Positions 44,464 to 52,975 of a stretch of 64,000 nucleotides of DNA are shown piece after piece. Position numbers and translations under genes: made by a program. The first letter of the stretch is position 1. Each line of letters begins with the position of its first letter. The notes below the pieces were generated by a model, which saw only the letters and a list, made by a program, of their open reading frames with translations, was not told the DNA's origin and made no database searches. The DNA comes from Winogradskyella undariae (lineage in GTDB: Bacteria; Bacteroidota; Bacteroidia; Flavobacteriales; Flavobacteriaceae): assembly GCF_013285155.1 (NCBI RefSeq), contig NZ_JABTEL010000005.1:186001-250000 (forward strand), read 5' to 3'.

Positions 44464-45468
44464 TTAAAAGAAAAAATAAAATATATACCCACCTACAATT
44501 GCCATAAGCATTACTGAAAGTATAAATGCTATTATTGCTTTTGGTTTTAACATTGAAGAAATGATGGCTATTTCTGGTAAACTAGCACCAGTTCCACCTA
44601 TGATTAATGCCATTGCAGCTCCCATACTCATCCCTTTTAGAATCAGTGCTTTTAATATTGGTATTGCCATTTCAATACGTAGATATAATGGTACTCCTAC
44701 AGCTGCAGCAATAGGAATAGCAAATGGACTATCATTACCTAAGTATTTTTGAACCCATGTATCCGTTACAAAAATTGTTGAAACAGCACTAATTAAAGCA
44801 CCAATTAAAACGTAAGGGAATATGCGTTTAAATAAAGACCATCCAAATTTTAATGCTTCTTTATATTTTGATTTTTTTTCATTTATTTCATTACAAGTTG
44901 AAGTTGAACACGATGAGGATTTGTGCTTTTCTTTTGTGTTATTACTACATTCATTTTGTTTTTCTTCTTCAATAATGGTAGAACTACAGTTGGTTACTGT
45001 TGGTTTAGAACTAAATTTCTTAGAATTTATATTAATTAATTTTACTTCATTTTTTATAGATGTTTTACCTACCAGTGTTCCAATTAATACAGAGCCTATA
45101 AATACAATAAGGAAATAGACTAAGGCAATTTTCCACCCAAAAACCCCTAAAATAAAACCGACAACGACAAAGTTTGCTAACGGTGCCGAAAGTAAGAAAG
45201 AGAAAACCATTGCAAATGGAGCTCCCATTTCTATCATACCCATAGATACAGGTACCATTGATGCACTACAAAATGGAGTTGGTATACCTAATAAAGCTCC
45301 CATTAGCCCGCTATACTTTCCTGTTTTTGCTAATCTTTTTTGTAGTTTCTCTTGCGGAATAAATGCCCTTACCAAACCAGTAAGTACAGATACCAAGGCT
45401 ATTATTAATAATAGTGCTATGCCCACGTGCATAAATTCATTTAAAGCTAAATTAAATTTCTCATTCAT
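44464..45468 (-). CDS. ArsP/DUF318-type permease with Cys-rich cytoplasmic loop
   Basis: The 334-aa protein has about eight helices in two halves. The first half contains GIPTPFCSASMVPVSMGM, related to the TPFCSC motif of ArsP organoarsenical and SO_0444-type metal efflux permeases, with the second Cys replaced by Ala. Between the halves lies a hydrophilic loop of about 60 residues (150-205) with five Cys, including NCSST, NECSN, SSSCSTSTCNE. The second half has VGVPLYLRIEMAIPI and GGTGASLPEIA. An ArsR gene precedes it and identical operators flank both. Export of a thiophilic metal or metalloid is the likely role; the ion is unknown. Confidence 0.85.
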   Translation of the reverse strand: MNEKFNLALNEFMHVGIALLLIIALVSVLTGLVRAFIPQEKLQKRLAKTGKYSGLMGALLGIPTPFCSASMVPVSMGMIEMGAPFAMVFSFLLSAPLANFVVVGFILGVFGWKIALVYFLIVFIGSVLIGTLVGKTSIKNEVKLININSKKFSSKPTVTNCSSTIIEEEKQNECSNNTKEKHKSSSCSTSTCNEINEKKSKYKEALKFGWSLFKRIFPYVLIGALISAVSTIFVTDTWVQKYLGNDSPFAIPIAAAVGVPLYLRIEMAIPILKALILKGMSMGAAMALIIGGTGASLPEIAIISSMLKPKAIIAFILSVMLMAIVGGYIFYFFF

Positions 45469-45499
45469 AATATTAAGTTTAATTAAAGGTTATATTTAA

Positions 45500-45521
45500 C
45501 ATATGTGTTAAATCACATATG
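45500..45521 (-). promoter_or_regulatory. ArsR operator upstream of the permease
   Basis: CATATGTG-N6-CACATATG is a perfect 8-bp inverted repeat 32 bp before the permease start. The same element occurs before the arsR gene at 45910. This spacing and symmetry are usual for ArsR/SmtB dimers. Confidence 0.75.
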
Positions 45522-45557
45522 ATATTGTAAAAAAAAGCAATTCTTATTTAAATTAGT

Positions 45558-45896
45558 TTATTTTTTTTCTCGATGTGATAGTAGTGCTTTACATTTCGTC
45601 ATTTCTTTAATCATTTCTTTTTCGGGTATAGAGCTAATGGAATTTTTTATGATATGACTAAACTCATCTTTAATAGGTGATAAGTAGTAAAAAACCCACT
45701 TACCTTCTTTTACTTCTTCAATTAAATTGGCCTTCTTTAAAACTTTTAGATGGCGAGATACATTATATTGATATTCTTCTAATACCTCTACAATTTCTGA
45801 AACACAAATTTTTTCGTTTATATTAGTAAGCAACCAAACAATTTTTAATCTTGTTGGGTCTGATAAAGCTTTAAAGGTTTTAATATAATTATCCAT
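45558..45896 (-). CDS. ArsR/SmtB family repressor
   Basis: The 112-aa winged-helix protein has the family core FKALSDPTRLKIVWLL, the recognition region YQYNVSRHLKVLKKANLIEEVKEGKWVFYYL, and an alpha3 site reading KICVSEI. Classical ArsR has ELCVCDL there; only one of the two Cys is kept (C31), so metal sensing must use other ligands, perhaps the C-terminal CKALLSH. It is 89 bp upstream of the permease. Operators lie before both genes, so it likely represses itself and the permease. Confidence 0.92.
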   Translation of the reverse strand: MDNYIKTFKALSDPTRLKIVWLLTNINEKICVSEIVEVLEEYQYNVSRHLKVLKKANLIEEVKEGKWVFYYLSPIKDEFSHIIKNSISSIPEKEMIKEMTKCKALLSHREKK

Positions 45897-45909
45897 GTTC
45901 TATGTTTTA

Positions 45910-45931
45910 CACATGTGAAATAGCACATATG
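45910..45931 (-). promoter_or_regulatory. ArsR autoregulatory operator
   Basis: CACATGTG-N6-CACATATG, 13 bp before the arsR start, matches the permease operator in 15 of 16 arm positions and keeps the same 6-bp spacer. It supports autoregulation. Confidence 0.7.
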
Positions 45932-46044
45932 TTAAAATGATGTAAATATATAAAATTATTTCAAAGTAGAAATTATCTTTTTAGAAATTTACAGAGTAAT
46001 ATGATGAAAATAAAAGTGAAGTGATATTTTTTAATTCTGAAAGA

Positions 46045-46947
46045 TCATAATAAATCTTCTAAAGCAGGTTTTAGATTCGGAAAATTAAAATCAAAACCTT
46101 CAGCCTCTATTTTTTGAGAACTGACACGTTGGCTTTCAAATAATAAAATATGCATTTCCCCTAATATGGTTTTCATAACAAATTTCGGAATATTTGGTAA
46201 TATTAAGGGACATTCCATAACACGTGCAGCTGCTTTTGTAAATTCTTTATTGCTTACAGGGTTTGGTGCTACACCATTATAAATTCCTTCAAAATTTTGT
46301 TGTACTGCAAATACAAATAATGCGGCTAAATCTTCAACATGGATCCAGCTTTGCCATTGTTTTCCACTTCCAAAGGCTGCACCAGCTCCAAACTTTATTG
46401 GTTTTGTTATTTCGGGTAATGCACCTCCATCTTTTGCTAAAACTAAGCCAATTCTAATTTTTGCGACCTTACTACCTAAAGATTCAAAACCATCTACTGC
46501 CGCTTCCCATTGGTGGACTATTTTACCCAAAAATGTTTCTGAAATTTCGGTATTAGTTTCTTCGTAATAATGAACTAAACTTGTTGGGTAAATACCAATA
46601 GCACTCGCAGAAACAACTTGCTTAATCGTGTAATTGTGTAATTTTATAGTGTTTTGTAAAAGTTGTGCTGTTTTTGTTCTACTTTCTAGAATTTCCGTTT
46701 TGTAACTGTCTGTCCAGCGTTTGGAAATAGAAGCACCAACCAAATTTATAATAGCGTCAACACCTTGAAAACAAAGATGGTCAATTTCGTTGTCTTTTGG
46801 CTTCCAGTAAAAACCTTTATAGTTTGATTCTTTGCTAATTTTAGATTTTGAAGTTGTAAGATAATGAACATCAATACCCGCTTCGTGGCATTGTGTTACA
46901 ATTTCTTGTCCTATTAAACCTGTGGCTCCTGTTATTAAAACCGTCAT
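46045..46947 (-). CDS. TIGR01777 family epimerase/SDR protein
   Basis: The 300-aa protein (ATG 46947 chosen; an in-frame start at 46971 adds eight residues before the Rossmann strand) begins VLITGATGLIGQEIV. It has INLVGASISKRWTDSYKTEILESRTKTA, a family signature, VVSASAIGIYP and a C-terminal DUF1731 domain (VMKTILGEMHILLFESQRV...LEDLL). Members include E. coli YfcH and plant SULA; substrates are unknown, though roles in cell division have been suggested for the plant protein. Confidence 0.92.
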   Translation of the reverse strand: MTVLITGATGLIGQEIVTQCHEAGIDVHYLTTSKSKISKESNYKGFYWKPKDNEIDHLCFQGVDAIINLVGASISKRWTDSYKTEILESRTKTAQLLQNTIKLHNYTIKQVVSASAIGIYPTSLVHYYEETNTEISETFLGKIVHQWEAAVDGFESLGSKVAKIRIGLVLAKDGGALPEITKPIKFGAGAAFGSGKQWQSWIHVEDLAALFVFAVQQNFEGIYNGVAPNPVSNKEFTKAAARVMECPLILPNIPKFVMKTILGEMHILLFESQRVSSQKIEAEGFDFNFPNLKPALEDLL

Positions 46948-47120
46948 TCTCCTTTTTTTGTAAAGGTACAAAAGCTATCTCCTTTGTGTATGGAGTTTAG
47001 TTTTGATTTAACGTTTGGGTAATCAGTAGTATATACTTTATATGGTAATATATAGGAACACTTTAGAGAGGTTGAATTGCTTTAAGGTATTATTAAAATC
47101 AAGACTTTTTTACTTTGAAA

Positions 47121-47163
47121 ACTTCTCGATACAAAATTCTAAAAAAAGAATTTCACTCGAAGT
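47121..47163. repeat. REP-like intergenic palindrome
   Basis: ACTTCTCGA...AAATTC and GAATTT...TCGAAGT form an imperfect hairpin in the 336-bp gap between the epimerase and mnmD. Sequences with the same ends (ACTTCTCGATAC... CACTCGAAGTGACG) are, from memory, scattered in flavobacterial genomes. Only one copy was seen in this window. Confidence 0.5.
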
Positions 47164-47208
47164 GACGTAAAATTAAGTATAGGCTTGTGATTTATATGTT
47201 GAAGTTAT

Positions 47209-47322
47209 TTTCGTTGCTCTTAGCATTTAGTTCATTGTTCATTTCGCTGAATGTTTCGTTGCTCTCAACATTTAGTTCATTACTCATTCACTGAATGGTT
47301 TCGTTGCTCTCAACATTTCACG
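47209..47322. repeat. 45-bp tandem repeat overlapping the mnmD 3' end
   Basis: Three copies begin at 47209, 47254 and 47299 with TTTCGTTGCTCT; the period is 45 bp. The first two are full length with a few differences and the third is partial (about 24 bp matching). The third copy is the last coding part of mnmD, so the gene tail has been duplicated downstream, including its stop codon region. Confidence 0.85.
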
Positions 47323-47985
47323 TTTGCCTGGAGGTCCAGGGAGGCGTTCTACTGTTAAGCCAACAGCTTGCATGGCACGTCTTACGCTTCCTTTGGCACA
47401 ATAAGTCACTAATACACCATTTTCTTTTAAGGCTTTGTACATGATTTTAAAAATGTCTTCAGTCCATAATTCTGGTTGTACACGAGCACCAAAAGCATCA
47501 AAATAAATAAGATCAAATCTATTTTCTGCATTTATATCTTTAAAGAATTTTTGTTGTTTTTCTAATTTGAAATTAGAAGTAATAAGATGAGGTTCTTCCC
47601 ATGGTGTTTCGTGTAATTTCTCAAAAACAGCTTTATGGGTTTCCGAAATAAGTTCAATATAATTAAGTTGTTGAATCTCTTCTAATTGAACAGGGTAAGC
47701 TTCTACACCAACATAATTAATGTTTAATTTTAATTTTTCAGCTTCAATTAGTGTTAGAAAAGTATTGAGCCCCGTACCAAAACCTATTTCTAAAATACCG
47801 ATTTCTTCAGTATTGGTTTCTGTAAGCTTATTATCTGATTTTTCAGAATAATAAAGCAAACCATGTTTCATAAAAACGTGGTTTGCTTCTTGTATGGCAC
47901 CATGAATAGAATGATATTGTTCATTCCATTCTTCTATCTGTATGGTTTTAGAACCGTCTGATGTGGTAATAATATTACGTTTCAT
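47284..47985 (-). CDS. mnmD: tRNA 5-methylaminomethyl-2-thiouridine-forming methyltransferase MnmD
   Basis: MnmD methylates 5-aminomethyl-2-thiouridine at wobble position 34 in tRNA for Lys, Glu and Gln. The 233-aa protein is the stand-alone methyltransferase domain (MnmC N-terminal half): YHSIHGAIQEANHVFMKHGL, SAM motif EIGFGTGLNTFLT, and FDLIYFDAFGARVQPELWT with the ALKENGVLVTYCAKGSVRRAMQAVG motif. The last residues RATKPFSE fall in the 45-bp tandem repeat. No MnmC FAD half is present, as in most Bacteroidota. Confidence 0.93.
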   Translation of the reverse strand: MKRNIITTSDGSKTIQIEEWNEQYHSIHGAIQEANHVFMKHGLLYYSEKSDNKLTETNTEEIGILEIGFGTGLNTFLTLIEAEKLKLNINYVGVEAYPVQLEEIQQLNYIELISETHKAVFEKLHETPWEEPHLITSNFKLEKQQKFFKDINAENRFDLIYFDAFGARVQPELWTEDIFKIMYKALKENGVLVTYCAKGSVRRAMQAVGLTVERLPGPPGKREMLRATKPFSE

Positions 47986-48067
47986 GTGTTTTCGTTATGT
48001 GTATTTCTTTTCAATCACATGTAACATATACAGTGTTTTAATGATACTGTATTTAAATGTTTCAAAA

Positions 48068-48526
48068 TTATTGAATCAGTAATCTTTTAATCTTCGGGAT
48101 AGGTCCTACGCACTCCGTTTTATGACAATTAAGACAATTGCTAATCGCTGCATTGTAACGTTCTTTCACTTCAAGGTTTGAAATTGTATCTACAACAGCT
48201 TGTTGAGATTCTATAAAAACATTTACAAAGCTTTGCCAATTTTTAGTTCTAGATGTGCCCTTGCTCATTTCTGCTGAGTGCAATTTCATTAAGTCTAAAG
48301 GTAAAGCGCTTGGTGTTTCTCCTGCGATAATTTGTGCTTTTAATTGTACATTGTAAGCGTACATGGCATTCATAAAACCTGCCATTTCAGAACGCTGATA
48401 CATTTCGTATTCAACGTTCTTTTTAATAGGTTCTTCTGTTATTTTTTCTTCATTTTTACAGCTTGACAGTATAAAAAGGGAAAGAAATAAAAAACAGATG
48501 TATTTATTTTTTAAGTAAAACGCCAT
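48068..48526 (-). CDS. Lipoprotein with a CXXCH heme motif
   Basis: I start at ATG 48526, which gives 152 aa and a lipobox (FILSSCKN, Cys near 23) and overlaps the DUF4920 gene end by 23 bp. An upstream start at 48595 would bury the signal sequence. The body is helical (MYQRSEMAGFMNAMYAYNVQLKAQII). A single CXXCH (NCLNCH) near the C-terminus is followed by GPIPKIKRL, where M or H as second heme ligand is not obvious. It is probably a small periplasmic cytochrome c-like protein. Confidence 0.8.
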   Translation of the reverse strand: MAFYLKNKYICFLFLSLFILSSCKNEEKITEEPIKKNVEYEMYQRSEMAGFMNAMYAYNVQLKAQIIAGETPSALPLDLMKLHSAEMSKGTSRTKNWQSFVNVFIESQQAVVDTISNLEVKERYNAAISNCLNCHKTECVGPIPKIKRLLIQ

Positions 48527-49007
48527 CAGCTTCAAAACCATATTCAAACTTAGGATCTGTAATTGCCGCAATTTCATCTTCAGTTTTACCTGCATCTTCT
48601 GCGTAATGTCTTAATTCTTCAACAGACGTTTCGCTAACAAAAGCTTTACCGTTAATTACAACATCTCCTTCAGCATTTAATGGCATAAAAAATCCGTAGT
48701 CTTTAAATTTAACCATGACTTGGTTTTCTCCGTCCATATCTAAAGTCATCCAACATCCTTTTTTAGAACAAACTTCAATGATTTTTCCTTTTACTTTAGA
48801 ATTAACAGTATCTCCAGCTTTTAAGTTCTTATAATGTTCCATCATACGCTCTGCAGTTAAGGCATCTGTATCTGTAATTTCTTTACCAAAAGAAGCATAA
48901 GTAATTTCAGGTTTTGTGTCTTCAGCGGTAGGTTTCACGGTCTTAGATTCGTTTTTGCAAGAAAAAATAGTTAAGCAAATCGTTAAAAGTAAAATGATTT
49001 TTTTCAT
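48504..49007 (-). CDS. DUF4920 lipoprotein
   Basis: The 167-aa protein has a lipobox (LTIFSCKN, Cys 17) and a DUF4920 domain: KVKGKIIEVCSKKGCWMTLDMDGENQVMVKFKDYGFFMP, with a CSKKGCW Cys pair, and AFVSETSVEELRHYAEDAGKTEDEI. The fold resembles OB-type domains and the Cys pair may bind metal. Function is unknown. A perfect -7 element (TAAATTTG on the minus strand, 49044-49051) lies 36 bp upstream. The next gene overlaps its end, so both lipoproteins are made together. Confidence 0.88.
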   Translation of the reverse strand: MKKIILLLTICLTIFSCKNESKTVKPTAEDTKPEITYASFGKEITDTDALTAERMMEHYKNLKAGDTVNSKVKGKIIEVCSKKGCWMTLDMDGENQVMVKFKDYGFFMPLNAEGDVVINGKAFVSETSVEELRHYAEDAGKTEDEIAAITDPKFEYGFEADGVLLKK

Positions 49008-49096
49008 TATTAATAGATTTTGAATTGAATTGTTATCGAATTACAAATTTAGTCAATTTAAGGGAATATAACCTTTTATTAAAGGTGCTGATTATG

Positions 49097-49104
49097 TACT
49101 TTTG
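49097..49104 (+). promoter_or_regulatory. -7 promoter element of ilvE
   Basis: TACTTTTG matches TAnnTTTG exactly and lies 20 bp before ATG 49125; no clear -33 TTTG at 20 bp was found. Confidence 0.5.
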
Positions 49105-49124
49105 TTTGAAAATCATATATAATT

Positions 49125-50192
49125 ATGGCTCAGCACACAGAAAAGATTAGCATTGAAACAGCTAAAACTTCTAAAATTGACACGGTAGATTTCAGCAACT
49201 TAGACTTCGGTCGTTTGTTTACAGACCACATGTTTGTCTGTGATTATGAAGACGGCAAGTGGCAAACTCCAAAAGTGATGCCATATCAAGCAATGTCTTA
49301 TGAACCTTCAGCTCGTGTTTTTCATTATGGGCAAGCTGTTTTTGAAGGTATGAAAGCTTATAAAGATGAAGACGGTAAAGTTTTTCTATTTAGACCAAAG
49401 CAAAATTTTGAAAGAATTAATAAATCATCAGCTCGTTTGGCAATGCCAGCTTTTCCTGAAAACTATTTCTTTGAAGGATTAGAAACTTTATTAAAATTAG
49501 ATAGCGATTGGATTAAGCCAGGCGTTGGAAACTCGTTATACTTACGTCCGTTTGTAATTGCTACAGAACCTGCAATTTCTGCTTCACCAGCAAATAATTA
49601 CAGATTTATGATTATTTGTTCGCCAGCAAAATCTTATTATAACACGCCAATACGTGTTTTAATTGCTGAAGAATATAGTCGTTCTGCAGATGGTGGTGTA
49701 GGTTTTGCAAAAGCAGCAGGAAATTATGCAGCTCAGTTTTACCCAACAAGTTTAGCACAAGAAAAAGGTTTTCAACAAATTATCTGGACAGACGCTAGTA
49801 CTCACACTTATTTGGAAGAAGCAGGAACAATGAATGTGTTTTTTAGAATAGGTGATAAATTAGTTACTGCGCCTACAAGTGATAGAATTTTAGATGGAGT
49901 TACACGTAAAACGATGCTTCAGTTAGCTGAAGATATGGGGATTACTTGTGAAGTAAGACGTATTACTGTTGAAGAAATTAAAACAGCATCTAAAGATGGA
50001 AGTCTTAAAGAAGTTTTTGGAACTGGTACAGCAGCAATTATTAGTGTAATCTCTGCATTTGAACATAAGGATGAGTTATTTGAAATCCCTGAAATTGAAG
50101 ATTCTTATGCTAAATTATTTAAGAAAACATTATTAGATATTCAACATAATTTATCTGAAGATAAACATGGTTGGAGATATGAAGTAAAATAA
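49125..50192 (+). CDS. ilvE: Branched-chain amino acid aminotransferase
   Basis: IlvE transfers amino groups between leucine, isoleucine or valine and 2-oxoglutarate. The 355-aa protein is of the larger, mitochondrial-like BCAT type. The pyridoxal phosphate Lys is K196 in GFAKAAGNYA; other family segments are VFHYGQAVFEGMKAYK, LYLRPFVIATEP, EEAGTMNVFF and GTGTAAIISVI. It is a single-gene unit with its own promoter and a terminator shared with the convergent gene. Confidence 0.95.
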   Translation: MAQHTEKISIETAKTSKIDTVDFSNLDFGRLFTDHMFVCDYEDGKWQTPKVMPYQAMSYEPSARVFHYGQAVFEGMKAYKDEDGKVFLFRPKQNFERINKSSARLAMPAFPENYFFEGLETLLKLDSDWIKPGVGNSLYLRPFVIATEPAISASPANNYRFMIICSPAKSYYNTPIRVLIAEEYSRSADGGVGFAKAAGNYAAQFYPTSLAQEKGFQQIIWTDASTHTYLEEAGTMNVFFRIGDKLVTAPTSDRILDGVTRKTMLQLAEDMGITCEVRRITVEEIKTASKDGSLKEVFGTGTAAIISVISAFEHKDELFEIPEIEDSYAKLFKKTLLDIQHNLSEDKHGWRYEVK

Positions 50193-50210
50193 ACTTCAAA
50201 CAAAATAAAT

Positions 50211-50239
50211 AAAAAAGCAGCCAATTGGCTGCTTTTTTT
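50211..50239. terminator. Bidirectional terminator between ilvE and the MazG-like gene
   Basis: AAAAAAGCAGCC (50211-50222) pairs with GGCTGCTTTTTT (50227-50238) around AATT. The A and T runs on each side allow use in both directions. Confidence 0.9.
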
Positions 50240-50624
50240 ATGATTCTAAAATCTCTTTTATATGTGGTTTAAAGTAGTTGGGGCCTTTTAGTACTTTGCC
50301 ATCTTCACGGTAAATTGGTTGTCCATCAGCTCCTAGCTTACTCATATTACTACGTTGTATTTCATCAAAAACTTCCTCAATTTTATGTTGCATGCCATGT
50401 TCTATAATTGTGCCACATAAAATATAAAGCATATCACCTAAGGCATCCGCTACTTCCACTAAATCATTGTTTTTTGCTGCTTCAAGGTACTCTTCATTTT
50501 CTTCGCGCATTAGCTCATGGCGCAGTACGTTTTTGTCTAGACCTAAGTCAGCTTTAGGTGTTTCGCGATGTCCTATTTTAAAGGCGGTATGAAATGCTTT
50601 TACTGCATCTATTTTGTCTTGCAT
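50238..50624 (-). CDS. MazG-like nucleotide pyrophosphohydrolase
   Basis: The 128-aa protein is a short all-alpha NTP pyrophosphohydrolase. The metal-binding pattern EExxE...ExxD is present as REENEEYLEAAKNNDLVEVADALGDMLYI (about residues 40-70). The C-terminal SKLGADGQPIYREDGKVLKGPNYFKP is typical of the phage-like and Bacteroidota subgroup. Such enzymes clear non-canonical or excess nucleotides. The stop lies just inside the bidirectional terminator. Confidence 0.88.
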   Translation of the reverse strand: MQDKIDAVKAFHTAFKIGHRETPKADLGLDKNVLRHELMREENEEYLEAAKNNDLVEVADALGDMLYILCGTIIEHGMQHKIEEVFDEIQRSNMSKLGADGQPIYREDGKVLKGPNYFKPHIKEILES

Positions 50625-50652
50625 AGTTGTGGTTTATTAGTATACTAATCCT

Positions 50653-50660
50653 TATTTTTG
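50653..50660 (+). promoter_or_regulatory. -7 element of the 61-aa membrane protein gene
   Basis: TATTTTTG matches TAnnTTTG. A TTG at 50658 that extends the frame upstream lies within it, so the true start is ATG 50676. Confidence 0.45.
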
Positions 50661-50675
50661 CATAAAAATAAGAAG

Positions 50676-50861
50676 ATGTTTACGACTGGTCAATTGATTT
50701 TTGGAATATTATTTTTTATTGCATTTGTGATTGTTATTGTTTTTCAATATCGTAAAGACTTTCAACTTCATAAAAAATATTATAAAGGTACCATTTGGAT
50801 TCTTCTTGCTTTTCTTGGGTTTATAGGTATGATTTCAGCTATTAAGTTTATTTTTATGTAG
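50676..50861 (+). CDS. Small two-helix membrane protein (61 aa)
   Basis: Two membrane helices (ILFFIAFVIVIVFQY and TIWILLAFLGFIGMISAIKFIF) flank a basic loop (RKDFQLHKKYYKG). Short proteins of this layout are common in flavobacteria and uncharacterised. It is divergent from the MazG-like gene. The 248 bp after it hold one stem (ATATACC/GGTATAT, 50924-50930 and 50939-50945) without a T run. Confidence 0.65.
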   Translation: MFTTGQLIFGILFFIAFVIVIVFQYRKDFQLHKKYYKGTIWILLAFLGFIGMISAIKFIFM

Positions 50862-51109
50862 TCAGAACTCGTGGATTGGATTGCGCTTTAATTCAATTCT
50901 TGTTTATAATTTCTTTTCTAAAAATATACCTTTTATTGGGTATATTATGCTGTGTATTTATATTGGATATTTGTGTTGTAATTTTTTTTTGTTATAAAAC
51001 TATCTGGTTTTTAGTGATTTATTTTTTGAGATAAAGTTTTATTATATCTTTATTCAAACTAAATAATTAAAGTTTTTAACTGAGGAAATTCTAAAACCCT
51101 ACAGATTTA

Positions 51110-52975
51110 ATGCAAGTAAACGTCACTAATATCAAGATTAGCCTCTGTCTTATTCTATTTCCTTTTTTTTGTTTTAGTCAAATACAATCAAAGGATTCTT
51201 TATTAATTATTTGGGAAAACACCAAGCTAGAGGACGCTGTAAGAGCAGATGCTTACAATGATTTTATAACTGAAAATTATTTTGAAAGCAAAACAGATAG
51301 TGCTTATGCTATGGCATTAGATTTATTTGATTTTTCAGAAGCTAGAAACTTAAAAAAACAAAAAGCAGATGCGTTAATACTTTTAGGGGGAATAGAGCAT
51401 ATTTTTGGAGATAATACCAAAGCTTCTAAGAATTTTGGATTGAGTTTAAAGCTTTATAAAGAATTAAATGATATTAGAGGTCAGGCAAATGCTATCAATA
51501 ATTTAGGCGTTTCTTATAGGAAGATTTATAACCTTGATGAAGCAAAAAAATATTACGAACACTCATTAGAGTTAAGTGAATCAATTAAAGACACTATTCT
51601 AATAGCTCAGACTTTAGTTAATATTGGGAATATTTATGGTTGGCGTTACAAGTCTGATAAAGCGATCACTTATTATGAGGAAAGTTTAAAATTGTCTAGA
51701 GCGATTAAAAATGAACAAAAAGAAGCTTTAGCATTAATTAATATCAGTAATTCTTACATTCAAAAAAAAGAATTTGAAAAAGCTAGATCATATACCGAAG
51801 ATGCAATAAGAATAGGGAACTCTATTGGGAATTATAATATTTTAGCTCATGCAAATAATGTTTTAGCTCTTGGTTATTATAAGCAGAAAGATTACGATAA
51901 TATCATCTTAGCAGCTAATGAATCTCTTTTTTATGCTGAAAAAATATCTAGCCTTGCTATGATAGATGGTGCTTATTTTTTCCTTTTTCAGGCTTATAAA
52001 GGAAAACGAGATTTTGATTTAACTATTAAATATCAAGATTTAAGAAGTGATCAAAGAACGACTATTGATGATATTAGTACTGTGCAAACCTTAGAGAAAA
52101 TAAAAATTGATAATCATAGAACACAAGACAGTCTAATTAATATAAACAATACTTTAAAATTAGGGATTAAGCACAAAAATGAGAAAACAAATTTAGTATT
52201 AGCTTGGGGAGTTAGTTTATTGATCCTTTCTGTTTTAACGTTTATAGTTTATAGAAATTCGAAACGAAAACAACACAAGGCAAAAGAAGAACGACAACAA
52301 CAAATTGCAGAAAAAGAAAAACTTTTAAAAGGTTTAGAGATCTCATCAATTAATGCAATGATTAGAGGTCAAGAAAAGGAAAGACAGCGTATTGCTTCTG
52401 ATTTGCATGATAGTGTAGGTGCTACTTTAGCAGCGGCAAGATTACAGTTCGAATATTTAATGAAACATCAAATTAATGATGAAGATTCTAAAGATTTAGA
52501 AAAAAAGATAAGTCTACTTTTAGATAACGCCTACAATGAAACTCGAGCTATGGCACATTTAAAGAATTCAGGTGTGATGGCTAAAGATGGACTTCTTCCT
52601 GCTGTAGAAAAATTAGCAAAAAATGCATCAAGTAAAAATGAATTAAAATTTGAAGTTCAAAGTTTTGGTCTAGATCAACGTTTAGAGAATGCAATAGAAA
52701 TTTTGATATTTAGGATTATTCAAGAATTGGTAACAAATATTATAAAACATGCTAGGGCAACTCATGCTATTATACATTTAACTAATTACGAAAATAATCT
52801 TAATATTATGGTTGAAGATGATGGAGTTGGGTTTGATTCCAAACAATTATCAAAAACTACAAAAGGTATGGGGATTAGTAGTATTGATAGGCGTGTAGAG
52901 CATTTAGAAGGACAATTAACAATTGAGTCAGAAATTAATAATGGTACTACAATAATAATAGATATACCAGTATGA
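51110..52975 (+). CDS. TPR-containing sensor histidine kinase (NarX/LiaS type)
   Basis: The 621-aa protein has a signal peptide (LILFPFFCFSQ), a periplasmic domain of about six TPR units (residues about 70-310; NAINNLGVSYRKIYNLDEAKKYYEHSLELS is typical), one membrane helix (VLAWGVSLLILSVLTFIVY, about 365-383) and a cytoplasmic kinase. The HisKA_3 box is RQRIASDLHDSVGATLAAARLQF, with His near 436. The HATPase domain ends with VEDDGVGFDSK and KGMGISSIDRRVEHLEG. The response regulator overlaps by 4 bp, giving a cognate pair. Confidence 0.93.
   Translation: MQVNVTNIKISLCLILFPFFCFSQIQSKDSLLIIWENTKLEDAVRADAYNDFITENYFESKTDSAYAMALDLFDFSEARNLKKQKADALILLGGIEHIFGDNTKASKNFGLSLKLYKELNDIRGQANAINNLGVSYRKIYNLDEAKKYYEHSLELSESIKDTILIAQTLVNIGNIYGWRYKSDKAITYYEESLKLSRAIKNEQKEALALINISNSYIQKKEFEKARSYTEDAIRIGNSIGNYNILAHANNVLALGYYKQKDYDNIILAANESLFYAEKISSLAMIDGAYFFLFQAYKGKRDFDLTIKYQDLRSDQRTTIDDISTVQTLEKIKIDNHRTQDSLININNTLKLGIKHKNEKTNLVLAWGVSLLILSVLTFIVYRNSKRKQHKAKEERQQQIAEKEKLLKGLEISSINAMIRGQEKERQRIASDLHDSVGATLAAARLQFEYLMKHQINDEDSKDLEKKISLLLDNAYNETRAMAHLKNSGVMAKDGLLPAVEKLAKNASSKNELKFEVQSFGLDQRLENAIEILIFRIIQELVTNIIKHARATHAIIHLTNYENNLNIMVEDDGVGFDSKQLSKTTKGMGISSIDRRVEHLEGQLTIESEINNGTTIIIDIPV

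Noticed and set aside
50923..50946. Hairpin after the 61-aa membrane protein considered as terminator
   Set aside because: No T run follows; listed only as a related hairpin.
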